Below are positions 25,817 through 38,710 of a DNA stretch of 64,000 bases, one piece after another. Source of the stretch: Parus major. Lineage: Eukaryota > Chordata > Aves > Passeriformes > Paridae. The stretch lies in NCBI RefSeq assembly GCF_001522545.3, contig NC_031781.1, forward strand, positions 14,834,010 through 14,898,009. The letters run 5' to 3'. The notes under the pieces were generated by a model that saw nothing but the letters and a program-made list of their open reading frames with translations, did no database searches and was not told the origin of the DNA. Both the position numbers and the translations under genes were made by a program. Each line of letters starts with the position of its first letter. Within the stretch, counting starts at the first letter, position 1.

Positions 25817-25854
25817 GAAACTCAGAGAAACTCAGAGAAACTCAGAGAAACTCA
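25817..25854. repeat. 10-bp tandem repeat
   Basis: About 3.8 perfect copies of CTCAGAGAAA. It lies in otherwise unique sequence and is a small slippage-type array. Confidence 0.9.
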
Positions 25855-27049
25855 TTTCCTCACCCTGAGCATGCGGCATCGTGCCAGATTGAGGTGCCAG
25901 GTGCCTCCTGGGCTGCCCTGGGAGCTGCTGCCTGGTCCAGGCTGCGATTCCTGCTCAGCACACAGCAGTGCTGCCAGCTGTTCCTGGCCTGAATTACAGC
26001 TGCAATGCCTGCTTTGGCAACGCTGTCCCCAAACCAGGCTGGAACCTCACAATGGGCAGGGTGAATTTTGGCCAGCTGCACTCAAAATCGGGAATTCCAA
26101 GTTTCCTCAAAATCTGACAAAGGAAGGAGTCATCTCCTGCTGAGCAGATGGAAATGACTACTCCCATAGCTATGGGCTGGGGGTGCAGCCCAGCACTCTG
26201 AAACAAAACTTGTCCTTTTTTCTCTCTGCATGCCTATTGATGCAGAATCCACAGGTGCTTAATATGCATGGCCCAGATTATTCCTGTTCAAAGCATAAAA
26301 TAAAATGGAAAAGAGGCAGTAAATCATTACAAACACCAATATTCATCGTAATCTCATTCCTGGCAGTGTCTGGAGACTTTTATCATAGCCAGGCATCTCA
26401 GAAGAGCAATTCATATTTAGAAGATTAATTTCTTAAAGGTAAAAGGTACATTAAAAACAAAAATCAGGGTAAGGGGAGAAATCTCAGCTGGAAGCCTCAT
26501 CCAGAATGGGGTCAAGGTTTATTAATACCATTTCAGTATGAGATTTTCAAGGATGTTCTAGGGATACAGTGCTCAGTTCCTGTTTATTTCTAAAGCTGTT
26601 GATCACTCACATCCTGCATGCAGCATTTTCCTTTTTGAATAAATGCTGCTTGATTTTGCTATTTAAACAAAGATAATTTTCTTTCCAGGGAGATCTAGTA
26701 GGTAAAAACGAGAATATATTCCTTTCTAATAACTGGAACACCAGTTGTTTAGTCAGTTTAAAATCCACTAAACTTTAAATAGCCCTCCTTATCAGTTTCA
26801 TACTTTTTTTCCAGTAAAACCCCATTCCTCCTTGCCAAGGATAATGATTAATCCAATAATGAATTGGCACTTGCTGGCATAAAATAGGACAAGACAATTA
26901 CATGAGACTCACTAGTAAAAGTGCTTCAATCTGATATTAGAAGTATCTCCTGCCACACTGGGAAATTAATAGTTACTGACTGTTTTGCCCTGAGGAATGA
27001 TTTTCTCAATGACACTAAATTTTTACCCAATATCAAACATAAAATGGTG

Positions 27050-27072
27050 CACACACACACATACATATATAT
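27050..27072. repeat. Short AC/AT microsatellite
   Basis: An AC run of five to six units grades into CATACATATATAT. It is short and imperfect. Confidence 0.75.
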
Positions 27073-30000
27073 TACACATTTCTCATTATTACATGCACTG
27101 TTTTCTTCTAACACCTCAGATTTAAAAGAAAGAAAATGAAAACAAAATGCCAGCTTTGCCAGAAAAACCTTTTCAGTTGTATTTTGCCCAGGGCAACATT
27201 CAGCTGTGCAGCACTGGGAAAGACATGTGCTGCAGGATATAACAAACTTTCTAAGAGGCTTTTAAAACTGAGAAAACTCCAGGAACAGTAAGGGATTCTG
27301 AGAGGGATGAGCAGGATGCCCAGGCAGGGTGATGACACCTGTGAGCACCGAATGGAGTGTAAGGACGACAGCTAAGGGGGGTTTATCTGCAACGAGCCAC
27401 TGCACTTGTATTAAAGCTCTCATTCATGCTGCTGTCAACAGCCTGTTCTCCCTGCTCATCTGTCACCAGGCCCAGGTCTTGCTGAAGGCAGCACTTGCCT
27501 GTCACTCTGTGCTTCATGCACAGGTGATTATTTACAATTCCAGGAGTAATTTCTCTCCCTCACGGGAGAGAGATGCTCTCCCTCACTGCACCCTGCTATT
27601 TTCCTTTAAGACAAAGCAAAAAAAAGCCCAAGGAGGGAATTCAGAGAATGTTTTTTTCTTCCAACTAAGGAAATCTCAGGGGCTTCTTACAAACCTCTGG
27701 TGAGTGCCCTGGTCCTGGCTGCAACGTGCAGCGTTTCACACCAGCTCAGCCTCGTCACTAGAAAATGTGCCCCAAAATGTGCTGCTGGGGAGCAGCTGGG
27801 ATGGGCCATGCTGGGGTGAGACTCAGAGCCAGAGCAAAGGAGGGTTTCTATGTAAGTGGGGGATTTTGTTTTTTGGATGCATATAGAAGGTGAACTTCCT
27901 GGTTGTGTGCTCCTTTTCCTGCAAGGAAACAACTCATGGGCAGAGTTGTTGCTCCTACACCCTGCACCCCTGAACAAAGAGGGTTTGGGCAGAATCCAGC
28001 CCCAGGCAGTGCTGCAATGAGACAAGGCATCACTTTGCCAGGTGTGATGGCTTGGCATGTGATGGAAGAACTCTTGTCATCCTGCTGGGCTGGTGCTTTC
28101 CTGGTCCCCCAGCACTCGAAGTGGTCACTGGATACAAGCCATTTTTTGCCTGTGTTTCCCACTGACATTTCCCTGCATTTCCCAGGGCTACAAGCTGGAT
28201 GTTAGTTTGGTTTTCACATACAGTGCTTAGGAATGGGTGTGTGGTGTCTCCTGACTGTCACCACATCTCCAGGCTCTCCCTGTGTGGCCCTGATGCTCCT
28301 CCTGCAGCTTCATTCCTGGGGCAGCCTGAGTCACCCTGGGAGAGACACACAGAGTCTCAGCTAAAATAGTCCAGAGCTGGTTCAGAACCTCTGACCTGTC
28401 TAATTTATTCATGGAAAAATAAATTTCTCCTCTTTCTGCAAGAAAATTCAGTGTTTCTACATGAAATTTAGATTGACTTTATGAGTACTAAAGCTGAAAT
28501 TCCCCAACATAAAGACAGTGAATTCTTCGTGTAAATCTGCAGCAATTTATTTTACTTAAGCCACAGGAAAACCAGCAGAACATAGTTTCTATACAGATTT
28601 TTTTTCCTATGTCAGAAAAGTACAGAAATAGATTTTAATTATTTTTAAAAGAGAAATGGTTAATATCAGAATTGATTGAAGTATTTGCTTTCTGGTAGGA
28701 GCAAGGAGTCTTTTGAGGTCTCTTAGGCAAGCTTCAAAAACACCTAAAAGTCGCCTGATCGAATTGTTTTCAATTATTCATTTGTTTTCAATATCTGAAG
28801 GTCATACAACAGGCTGTGATGGGGAATGCAGCTGTCATTAAAAATTTACTTACTTTTTGTACTCCAATTAAACTTACAGATAATAGCAGATAAAAACAAC
28901 CATGTGATTGCTTTCCTGATGAGGGCACTGATTTATTGATACTGGACTTGGCTTCACTGTACTTACACCAGGGGTGAGTTTGTCTGCAAAGGTTTGCTTC
29001 CATTTTAGGAAGAAAAAAATTGACAGCTGTAAAAAGAGCAGGATGTGATACTGTCCTTGGTGAGGATTTTCAGCATGGCACACACACCATGGCATGCCCC
29101 ATGCCCTCTGGAGAGACGTGGTCAGCCAATGCTGGTATGTTAAATTAGGGATTCTGTCCCTTCTGCTCCTGCAGTCAGTGAATGAGGAAGCAGGTCCAGG
29201 TCTCTGATGGGAATGGAGGAGCAGCCTTCAGAGTCAAAACACTGAGCCTGTGAATTTTCCCACATTGAATGCCAGATCTTTCCCAAGAAATCAGCCACCA
29301 TTCAGTTTTCTAGACCTGGAGGTTGGTGTTTTAATAGTTCACTGGGTAGTCAGTAGGATAAACTTGTAGAAATGGTGCTTTTGGAAATCCAGCCATGGAA
29401 TTTTGGCATTTAGACAAAGCCTCCTCTTGCAGAAGGAAGAGGAGATGCTGCAGGGAATTGATGCATCCTGCACATATCCAACAGATTTATTTACAGGCCA
29501 GCAGAACCCAGGAAAACTGCAGAAGTAATTAGGATATACAGCAATAATGCAGCCTTTTGCTGTATGTGATCCAAACAAGAAATGAGACCCAGCCTTGTAG
29601 CCTGGCTTCTCCTGCCTGAGCCAGGACTGAATTTACAGAGGATGTGCTCAGCTGCAACCACCTCTGATATTCTTTGACAGAAAAGTGGACTGCTACTTGA
29701 AAGCAAACTCTCTAGGAATGACTCATCCCTTATGCTTAAACCTGAATTATGCTCAATATTTGTGCAAAGGTCTGTGGACAAATAGAAACCCAAATGCAAA
29801 AAACCCCAGAACAATAAAGATTGCATTTGGAAGCAACTGTAAAAGAAGAAGATATCACAGTTTACAAAGAAAGATTAAGAGGAGGGAGCTTTGTATAGAA
29901 ATAAAACAAGGAATTAGTTCTTATGCTGATGTCTCAAGGGTCAGGATTTCCCAGAAAAACCCAACAATTTTAAATGGAAATGAATCAGACCAAAGACAGT

Positions 30001-32260
30001 TTCACTCTCATGCCTAAGGCTCTCTTCTAAGTGGTTCTCCATCTCTTCTTGTGGTGTTATTTGTTTTGTCTCTCTCAAAACGATATCTCAGTTTATCAGT
30101 AATATTAGGGAGTGATCTTAAACATTGGATCAAAGGCATCATTTAATGTGAGATTTCTTGTCTGTGGGATTTGACTTCTGCTCAGCAGTTACCCCCCACC
30201 CCCAGCCTCTGTTCTGAGGGAATTCAGCACCTGTGGGAGATAAAGAAATCAGAAACAATAAATAATTTGGTAAGTGTTCACTATAAAGTGGGTGTCTGGT
30301 TAAGAATGCAAGAACTGACACAAAGTCTGCTTAGGACTGGTCACAGGACAGGCAAATTATAGCAGGAATTATACAGATAACAAGGTCCCATTAATTCAGA
30401 AGGTTGGATTATTCTCACTGGCCTAAACTTTCATCCCCTTTTTAAACTGCTACTCCAACATACTCTGTAGAAGCTTTGAATTTCATGAGACATCAAAGAT
30501 GTTATCACCATGGTGCTCCCAGAAAGACTGATGGTACAGGCTTGCTGTCATCACACTGTCATCCTCCCAAAGTGGCTGGATTGCAATAAATTACAGCTCT
30601 GGTCTGACCGAGGAAAGGCTTGTATGTGCTCTTCTGAGGACAAACTCCTGCTGTAAGCCTGTAAAATGACTAAGATGGATGAGGAGGGCTTAGATTTGAG
30701 CTCATCTCTAGGTCCTCCTCATGCCTGTAAGCCTGACTGATTCAACTACGTGCAATGAGTGAGAACATTGGGTCTAAATTATGAAAACAGCTGCAGCAGA
30801 AGGTGGCTCTTAAATCTTCCCTGGATGTCTGTGTACATGTGCATGCTGCAGTCAGCTCATTTTCCTGCTCAGCATCCTCCCAGACAAAGCTTAGGCAACT
30901 ATTTTCCTCAGATTTAAGTGGAATTTGATGAGTAATTTCAGCAGAGTTCTGGTATAAGGTGAATTTTTTAAGGATTTTAAGTGCCTGCTAATAAGTTTTC
31001 AACCAAGAAAGAGTTTGTTATTTGCTATTTTTCATCAGTGTGTGATGCACTGAGTGGAGCAATGGGCTATTTTGACTTTTTGATATATTTCATATATGGC
31101 AGTACTCAAGATAAATATACTAATCCCAAATTGTCATTTAAAGAATACCAGAATAAGTGATGTTGTAACCATGAGAAAAACCTTCAGCTGGTGGGAATAA
31201 GTGTTAAAGAAACATGAGCAGTGAACAAAGAGATCCAGACCACAGCTGAGAAGAAGTCTAGAGGAACTTGGGTTTGGGATCTCTCCTAACCAGGACAATT
31301 GAATGTCCACATGGAGTTCAGCACTGTCTGGGGAAGCATGTTGGGATTGCCTTTTCATTTTCATGTGATTATTTCTCTACCCAGCCTTTTTTCTGCATAT
31401 CACTTGCAAACTCCCAAAGTCCCTGCACCCCACTGAACTCAGGTTCCCTTGTCAGAGAGCTGCAGCTGACACAAAACCACTGCAGCATCCTCAACCTCGG
31501 TGCAGGATTTGCCTGCAAAGGAGAGAAAGTGCTCAGCTTGGTTATTATACAGACATAAGGAAGAGAGGGTTAAGGATTCTCCCTGTGCAGTTAGAATTTT
31601 GCTGTGGGCTTTCTGAAATAAAAATGACTTCTGGAATGTATTATTTCTCTTCTTTCTGCTGATATGAATTGTAATACAGGCAATATTTTGTTATCCAGAG
31701 AAGGTTTAATTTCCCGTATAGACAGGATGTTACATTTTTGCATTTTTTTCTTGGATATTCCCAGAGGCAGCCTGAGATCTAGGTGCTAGCTGGTGCAGGA
31801 AAAAAAAGATGAACAGTTTTAGTTTTCCTCCACTGGATTTTCATGAAGTAAAAAGTTAAAAACAGCCTTTAAGGAAAGGACAATTGTAAAGAGGGCAGCC
31901 TACAAGCATAAGTGCTAAAAGCTAATAGAAAGGCATAATTACTTTTAAAATCCCCTTTATCTTACTGCAATGTTAACTTTAGCGCAATTTTTTCCCTTTC
32001 TGGGAGGCAATGTCACAGCAGGTTGATATTGCTGTGATTAGATAAATGTTACTCTTACATGTGTACCGCCTCAGAGCCTTGTGTGTGTACATTTTTAATG
32101 ACTGAGTTCTCCTTCCTTTGAGAAAATATCCTTTTATACCCCAGCTAAAGTGAAAGGACACAGCAAAAGTATCCCATGCTGGGAAGTGCAGTTAAAAGTA
32201 TTTGGAAAGCTGAAATTTATCAGAATGAGCATCTCTAAATGGGGAGTGCAGCTGATGCAA

Positions 32261-32311
32261 GGGAAAACCTTTTTGACAGAAAAATGGGAAAACCTTTTTC
32301 CATAGTAAAAT
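32261..32311. repeat. 25/26-bp imperfect tandem duplication
   Basis: Two successive copies begin GGGAAAACCTTTTT and then differ in the second half. A weaker third echo (GGAAAAACATTC) follows. It probably arose by slippage in A/T-rich sequence. Confidence 0.7.
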
Positions 32312-32465
32312 GGAAAAACATTCTGCTGGAAGAAATTCAGACTTGGTTTCAATTAGTGAACTGTAAAATTTCCCAGAATTTCTGGGTGGTGTCAGATTTC
32401 AATTTTTTGGCCTCAGTGTTTCAAGTAGGTATGAATTTGCTCATGGAAGAAATCTCCCTGAGTCC

Positions 32466-32480
32466 AGCAGCAGCAGCAGC
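32466..32480. repeat. Short CAG/GCA run
   Basis: Five CAG units. A similar run lies about 470 bases downstream at 32933-32948. Each is short and probably stable. Confidence 0.75.
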
Positions 32481-32932
32481 AGATCTTCCCCACATCCTTT
32501 CCTGGGGATCATGCATGGGAGCACTATCCAAACCCAAAGGAACCAAATTCAGGCCACTTGTACACAGCTACAGGGTAGCACTAGGAGGTGAGCATTATTA
32601 AACCAAGCACCCAAATTTCTTCTTCCAGTCCTTCCCCACATATTTCCTGCCTGTGCATTCAGAATAACTCTGTTCTCATGTGAAAGAGAACAGGTATCTG
32701 GGAAGCTGATACCGAGTTTCCAAGTATTTTATTTTATTTTTTTTTTGCTGCTATTGCAGTTGTCCAGTTACTGTTTCAACAGGAAGGTGTTTAATCAATG
32801 CGAAAGGCACAGAAATGAGCTGGTGATTTCCAGAAGGAGAAAATGTCGGGCTGATTACAGTGTTTCTTTCTCAGGATGGAGCAGACAATACAAAACGTGT
32901 GATAACACGCTCAAGATATGCCTCAGATCCCC

Positions 32933-32948
32933 AGCAGCAGCAGCAGCC
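32933..32948. repeat. Short CAG/GCA run
   Basis: Five CAG units, like the run at 32466-32480. The surrounding sequence of the two is not otherwise alike. Confidence 0.75.
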
Positions 32949-34020
32949 CTGTGAATGAACAGCACATTTCCTATCACAGCTTTCACAGTCCCAGGCTGAT
33001 AAGGAATGTCTGCTGCTGCAGAGCAGGTTTGTGCAGGATCCTTGGATACACCTTTGGAAAACCTCAATCTTCTCTCAGGCAACAAAAACACAAGGAGTTC
33101 ATAGAGAGGAAGAAGTTCCCCCCGAATTTTTTGCTTGTAAACTTGCTGGTCTATTTAATTTTATTTTTAGTATTGGATAATTATATTCTCCAGCTCAGAT
33201 GATGGCAGGAGGATGAAGAGAAAGAGGATATTTTCCTTAAGTTTTGACCCAGAGAAGTGAAATGTTTGGTCTCCAAGTGGGTACAATGTCTTTTTTGTGC
33301 TTAAAATTTGATTGACACTGGCAAAAGGGACATATTGTGCACATAGCACATGTAGCCCTTCGTATCCTGTTAGATGTGTGACTTGAAGTTGTTAATCTCA
33401 TGCATTTCCTATGCTCAGCACTGTGTGCCAAGATGATCAGAAATAGCCAGGGATTTGGGATGCCTCAGCTATTGGGTGTCCAGCTGAAGAAACTTCTAAA
33501 GGTCTTGGTTTTCAGAAAGCTTGGAATATCCATCCTCTGAAACTGGCCTTGTAGAATGTCTGGACCCAGTCCTTGGAGGTCTTTGTGGAGCAGACACTTT
33601 CACAGTTGCAGGCTGGGTTTGATGGAGCATCACTGGCATCCCCAGATGTTCTTCCAGAGTCATGCTCCACGAGGGCAGAGGGGTTGGGCTCCAAAAGTTA
33701 CCTGGTGTACTGTGACTCTTTAGTTTTCCTCAGAATTCTACTTGGCTGGAATGGGAAAAGGGCAGAATTTCTCCTTGAAATAAAATCTGTGATCGTTAAA
33801 TGTAAAACAATGAAAGAAAAGTACCTTCCTGAGATATCCCAGCCTTATCTTCAGTGGATTGGCAACAGGTCAGCCAAGTACCTTCTGTGATTGACCTTCA
33901 TGCTAGGAGGTTTAGAGACAGAGGAGTGATGCCTCTGTTGTGTTTTAAATGTGCAGACTTCAAGTTTAATAGAAATGTCAAGTTCATCTTTTACTAAATG
34001 ATGTTCTCCAACATCATCTC

Positions 34021-34140
34021 CTATCCTATCCTATCCTATCCTATCCTATCCTATCTTATCCTATCCTATCCTATCCTATCCTATCCTATCCTATCCTATC
34101 CTATCCTATCCTATCCTATCCTATCCTATCCTATCCTATT
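34021..34140. repeat. Pentanucleotide microsatellite (CTATC)24
   Basis: Twenty-four consecutive CTATC units have only two substitutions: the eighth unit is TTATC and the last is CTATT. The minus strand reads GATAG, which places a GATA core in every unit. The array is nearly pure, so it is probably recent and length-variable between individuals. The apparent reading frame through it (a Ser-Tyr-Pro-Ile-Leu repeat) is a by-product of the five-base period. Confidence 0.98.
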
Positions 34141-35332
34141 TTATCCCTGTCCTCTCTGCAGCTTCCCAGCAGCTTCTACAAGTGCTGGTTGGACACGTTT
34201 CATGGATGAACTCAAAGGTTAAAAACGCCAGAGAATAAACAATATGAGGAACAGATCCGGCGTGAACCAGCTTGTCTCAGTGGTACAAAGCTGAATAATT
34301 CCTGGGTAAACACAGCAGAAATGGCTATTGACACACCAGCCCCTCAAGAGCAGTGACTGCTGAAATGCTGGGGCCTGCCAGAGTCCAGCAATGCCGAATG
34401 TGATGAGCCACATGTGTTTGAGAGTGAAGACATGGGGAGAGATATAAATTCCATCCCAGATGTTGCAGTGTCCCACAGTCACACCTCAGTTATCTGCAGT
34501 GCTGTGTGGATAGCACACAGTTACACACACTTAATCTGGGGAATAAATATGTCAAGGGACAGCCAGTTTTCATCTCTCTGCTTCTAATGCTTCCTTCATT
34601 CTTTTAAAAAGACAATAATGCAAAATAATAACAATAAAATCTGCTCTTCAGGATGTTTGCAGCCAGTTTGGCAGGTTCAGAAGATAATCCTTCACACCTT
34701 TTGGCTTTAAATAAATCACCTTTTGTGTAGAGAAAAAAGTCAGCCTAGCCTCTTTTTCTGCTTTGAGGAACCAGCCCTCTGCAATACCTCCCAGCTATAT
34801 AAATGCTGTGGCCACCCTGCAAACACATTTCTCAGCTGGGCTGGGGGATAACATGTTTCTTTCCATCTCAAGGACCATGGGAATAAGGTTTGTTCATTCT
34901 GCATGATCTCAAGTAACCAAACCCTTAATGCTTTGCAACCCTTTTGTGCAGGCAGAGCAAGGATGCTTGTTGATGCCAACAAGCACTGCTGGGTTTGCTT
35001 ACAGAGCTGTGCAGCTCGCCTTCATGAGCTCATATAACATGGAGGCCTTGGATTTTTCCTTTCCATATCCTGTTTCCAGACTTTCCACTGTCCTCCTCCC
35101 CCTGAGAGCTGCCTTGCAGGTAGGGTGACTCATGGAAGTTCGGGGTGCTCATTACCTCAGGCTGGGGATGCAGGGTTGGCAGCAATTGTGTGAATATTGA
35201 ATGTGCAACATGAGCTGGGTCCTGAGCCCTGTGGAAGGCCTGGACTCCTCTCCCTGCAAGGGAGATGCACTGGGGGAAAAAACTGAAATGTTAGAAGACC
35301 CTGCAGGTATTTTGCAGGTATAAAAGAAGTGT
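34141..35332. other. Unique non-coding sequence
   Basis: No gene or recognised repeat. Ordinary composition with an AT-rich part at about 34500-34740. Confidence 0.55.
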
Positions 35333-35440
35333 GGACACTTCTTAAGGGAAATCTTTAGTGGTGAGCTTGGTCGTGCCGGGTTAGCAGTGGGACTCGATGA
35401 TCTCAGGGGTCTTTTCCAACCCTACTGATAATGATAATGA
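35333..35440 (+). mobile_element. CR1 LINE 3' end fragment, plus orientation
   Basis: The segment contains TTAGTGGTGAGCTTGG, then GGGACTCGATGATCTCAG and GGTCTTTTCCAACCC. This is the usual order of the last hundred bases of avian CR1 elements in sense orientation. The tail GATAATGATAATGA is a diverged version of the short terminal repeat. It is the only clearly plus-oriented CR1 copy in the window. The 5' boundary is approximate. Confidence 0.8.
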
Positions 35441-36069
35441 AAGATGCAGAGGAATTACATGCATTTCTCAGGGAATAATACCTGTTGGTTTGTTTGGGTT
35501 TTTTTAAAAACCTCTATCTCTGTCTTCCATACAAAATACCAAGATGCTTCTGTACTCAAACCAGCAAATTTTAGGGAAGACATGACAATGACAATCACAG
35601 CTCTGAATAAGGGTCTTGGTAGGAGAAGTAGGAAAATGGGAGAAGGCTCTGTCTCGGTCCAGCTGGGGTTTCTGAGAGATGATTTCGTGACCTCCCCTGT
35701 GCCAAAAGCAGCCAAAAGAACAAGCAATGTTTATGCTTTATGCAGACCATATGCCACTGATTTTTTTCTTTGAAACAGCCAAAATCCTTCACTGGGTAGA
35801 TGGAAGTGTGTGGATAATGCATTTTACCAACACCAATGCTTCATGTCTAGAGCAAAGCATAGATGCCTTTGAAAACAACTCCCCTAAAGATTTATTTTAA
35901 CTTGCTCTTACTCCCTGCTTGATTTTTGGCTCAGGTCTGCACTGAATCACAATTGATTCTGCTTTTAAACATAGTATCAGATATTTTTAAAAAACCCCTT
36001 TCTCCTCCACCAAAAAGAAAAAGATCTCTTCCTCTAAAAAAATGAGATATTTATTCTCCTGCTCTTGTG
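35441..36069. other. Unique non-coding sequence
   Basis: No gene or repeat recognised. A 109-codon plus frame (35444-35773) is opposed by minus-strand frames and has no recognised domain. Confidence 0.55.
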
Positions 36070-36380
36070 CAAATTCGTGTCCGCTTCGTTCCAATTCTTC
36101 ATTTCTGGCCGGCTGCGATTCACTTTCTCTGCTGAGCTGGGGAGGAAGGGAGGCTCTTCAGTGAGACATTTTTAAAGAGTTGTTTGCAAGCCCACTGCTA
36201 AAAGCTCGTCCTCCTGCTGCTGCTGAGCGTGTCCCGTGGAGCCGTGTCCCCTTTCGCGGCTCAGCCGTGGCTGCGTGGCTGCAAATCTCATCTTCTCGCC
36301 CGGGGTGGAAACCATTTGACCTGTGACCTTCAGCTGATCCGAAACCTCCATCAATCCTTCTGCAAAGTTTCACTGGAATC
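36070..36380. promoter_or_regulatory. Weak CpG cluster, possible regulatory element
   Basis: By hand count about 17 CpG dinucleotides fall in about 310 bases, including TTTCGCGGC and TCTCGCCCGGGG, against very few in the flanks. The cluster is too short and too weak for a classical CpG island, but in a CpG-depleted background it may mark an unmethylated element. No TATA box or associated coding exon is apparent. Confidence 0.25.
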
Positions 36381-38465
36381 GGGGCTTCCAAATGACCCTT
36401 TGCATAGTTCCTAAAAGGAAAAGGAAAAAGACAATAACCCACTCAAAAAAAAAACCACCCCCGGCCCTGCGCTGTTTTCTGTTGTTTTAGCAGAAACCAA
36501 ACATAAGTCATAAAAACACAGGCAAGAAAAATAGAACATGCAGGCTGCCAGAAAAACAAATCGTAGCAGAACATAGAGGGGCCTCTCACAGGGAGGAGGC
36601 AGGGAAGAAACACCTGTGATTTCCATTGAAAATCCCCTGATATCTGCATTCCCCCGTTCTGCTCCAATGAAAGTTCCCGTTGCTCTATCTCTGACCCCGG
36701 GGCAAGGTCCCGATGCAGAGAGGTCCCTCCTTGCTGGGCCAGTGAATCACAGCTGAGGAGCACACAGAGTGCCTGCCAACTGTCCTCATGTCATTGCTAT
36801 GGTTATCTCAAAGTGCTCTGCAGATGTTTGCCTGCTTAGAAAACAAAAGGAGAGAAAAAAGGAGCAGAGAGAGAGAGAGGAAGATAAAAACAAAGCTTTA
36901 AATTTTCCCTCCCAACAGTTACACCACAACTGCTAACAGCCTTGGATGGAGGCAGAGTTGAAGGTGCTGATTTGGTTTTGGACTGTGATGGTCCCTCGAG
37001 GCTCTGGTGTCCCCACAGGGACATGCTGAGCACAGCCAGTGACAGGTGGGCAGGGATGGTGCCCAGGACATGTGCACAGCTCTTAGACAGGCTTGCTTCT
37101 GTTTTGTCCCTTCCCAGAGCAGGGGAACATTCCCAGGAGCTTTGTTCAGCCCTGTGACATCCCCTCCATGGCAGCTTATAGAAGTCTTTGCACAGAATTT
37201 TCCTAAAGCTCTCTTATTACAGGGTCAACTTTGGGCACTGAAATCAGCTAGACACAACTGAAACTGGCACTTCTGCTCATCTTGGGCACAAATCCTCCTG
37301 GAAGCTGTCAGAAATCCAGCTTTGGTTGTTAGAAAGTGTAGCTGTATCAGAACAGCTCCTCACTGGATAAAGAGCCAACACAGCTGCACTGCCTCCAAGA
37401 CTCCTCCTAGGACTGCTGTGCAGGGTAGACCTGGCCATGGGGCAATCACAGCCCTGAGCTTTAGGACACAAACATCCAGTGTTCAGCACTAGGTCACATA
37501 AGCCCACCTGTGGATGGTGTTTGCAAACATCATCTCCTAGTTACCTGTTAATGTCCCACTGTGTTCCTGACTATCTTCCCTAAATGCTCCTTAACCAACA
37601 TGCACAAGGCCAGTGGGACTTGGAGAAGAGATTTGAGGCATTACAGAGACCTGAATGTGGTGTTTAAACATTTTTTGTGGTTGCTTAATAACTTTTTCAG
37701 ACTTAGTGTTTACAAGGGGCAGGAAGATAACTGATGGGAGAGAGAGGTTAATTTGGATGAGTAGAAAGACATCAAACAGGCTCTTAAGGAGCTCCTTTGC
37801 ATTAGAACTGCTGCAGCACTTGTGCTGGTATGTCTAAATGCCACACAGGAATGCTATAGGGGTGTCCAGCTCTCCTGGAATCAACAGCAAAATTTCTCCA
37901 TCAACTTACACAAGCTCTGGATGACATTATGAGTGTGCATGTTCTCAGCAGCAGCACCAGCCTGCTGGGCTTGGGTGTGTTACCACAGGACACAAACCAC
38001 TGTATGGTGGAGTGGCTGTCCCTAAACCACACAGAAAGTGAAACAGCCCGGGGAGAAAGCTCCCTCTGTTATTCCATGGGTGGTAGGTTCAAGTGCACAG
38101 TGTTTTCAAGAATATGTTCTGAGGCTGGGGTGGCTAAATGTTGTTTCAAAATAGTGCAATTTCCTTTGCAAAATGGGGTGAAGAATCCTTATCAGGGAAG
38201 CAGAGCCCAACTCAGAGCTGAATAGAAAATAGTCTTGCTATAAAAAGCATCACTGCCTCTCTGAAACATAAGCCCAGGCACATAAAGAGCTCAATTCAGC
38301 AATACATGTGACCTGGGGTCTCCAAATTGTTTGCCTTGCTGTAGGACAGGAAGACAGCCACGGCTTGAAACAATTTGACAAGCCCTTTCTTTGGAGCTGC
38401 CTGACTTACCTTCAGCAGGGCAAAAGAGGGAGCTCAAGTTAAAGGAGACAACATCTGTGCAATAG
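36381..38465. other. Unique non-coding sequence with a purine tract
   Basis: No gene recognised. A homopurine-rich tract with a (GA)n core lies at about 36841-36882. An A10 run lies at about 36445-36455. Frames are at most 106 codons, without recognised domains. Confidence 0.55.
36841..36882. repeat. Purine-rich tract with (GA)n core
   Basis: About 42 bases are almost entirely A and G and include about seven GA units at 36866-36879. Such tracts can adopt non-B structure, but no specific role is indicated. Confidence 0.7.
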
Positions 38466-38710
38466 CTCATGGAATCATGGAATTCTTCAGGTTGGAAAAG
38501 ACCTCTAAGAGCACTGCCACGATCCCACTAAACCATAGTGGTGACCTACACGACTCTTAAATCCCTCCAGGAATGGTGACTCCACCATTTCCCCAGGCAG
38601 CCTGTTCCAATGCTTTCCAATAGAAACCTTTCTGGGAAGATTTTCCTAACTCATCACCTAAACCCCACCCCACCAGTGCAATTTGAGGCCATTTCTTCTT
38701 GCCCTATTGC
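38466..38710 (-). mobile_element. CR1 LINE 3' fragment, about 245 bp
   Basis: The plus strand opens with a tandem ATCATGGA pair, then CAGGTTGGAAAAGACCTCTA. It continues with CTCCACCATTTCCCCAGGCA and GCCTGTTCCAATGC, and ends with GAGGCCATTTCTTCTTGCCC. This is the reverse complement of a CR1 3' region in its usual order. Similarity is lost after about 38710, which I take as the 5' truncation point. No reverse-transcriptase coding remains. Confidence 0.92.

Larger units (their letters stand above)
23640..34020. other. Unique non-coding sequence, mostly AT-rich
   Basis: No gene, RNA gene or interspersed repeat is recognised in about 10 kb. Minor structure includes the 10-bp tandem at 25817-25854, a short AC run at 27050-27072 and a 25/26-bp duplication at 32261-32311. 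Two short GCA/CAG runs lie at 32466-32480 and 32933-32948. A 120-codon plus-strand frame (32239-32601) ends close to a GGAG/GTGAGC donor-like site, but it lacks a good acceptor and has no recognised domain. Blocks at 26180-27150 and 28430-28900 are AT-rich. Confidence 0.55.

Noticed and set aside
30207..30269. A possible 63-base exon between a C-rich tract/CAG and TTG-GTAAGT
   Set aside because: It is short, the acceptor tract is interrupted by A residues, and the frame also continues past the donor. Evidence is too thin for a feature.
32239..32601. A 120-codon frame ending near a GGAG/GTGAGC donor-like site
   Set aside because: There is no good acceptor upstream. Its alanine run comes from a short CAG repeat, and frames of 120 codons are common by chance here.
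33998..34222. A 74-codon frame reading Ser-Tyr-Pro-Ile-Leu repeats
   Set aside because: It is the direct translation of the CTATC microsatellite.
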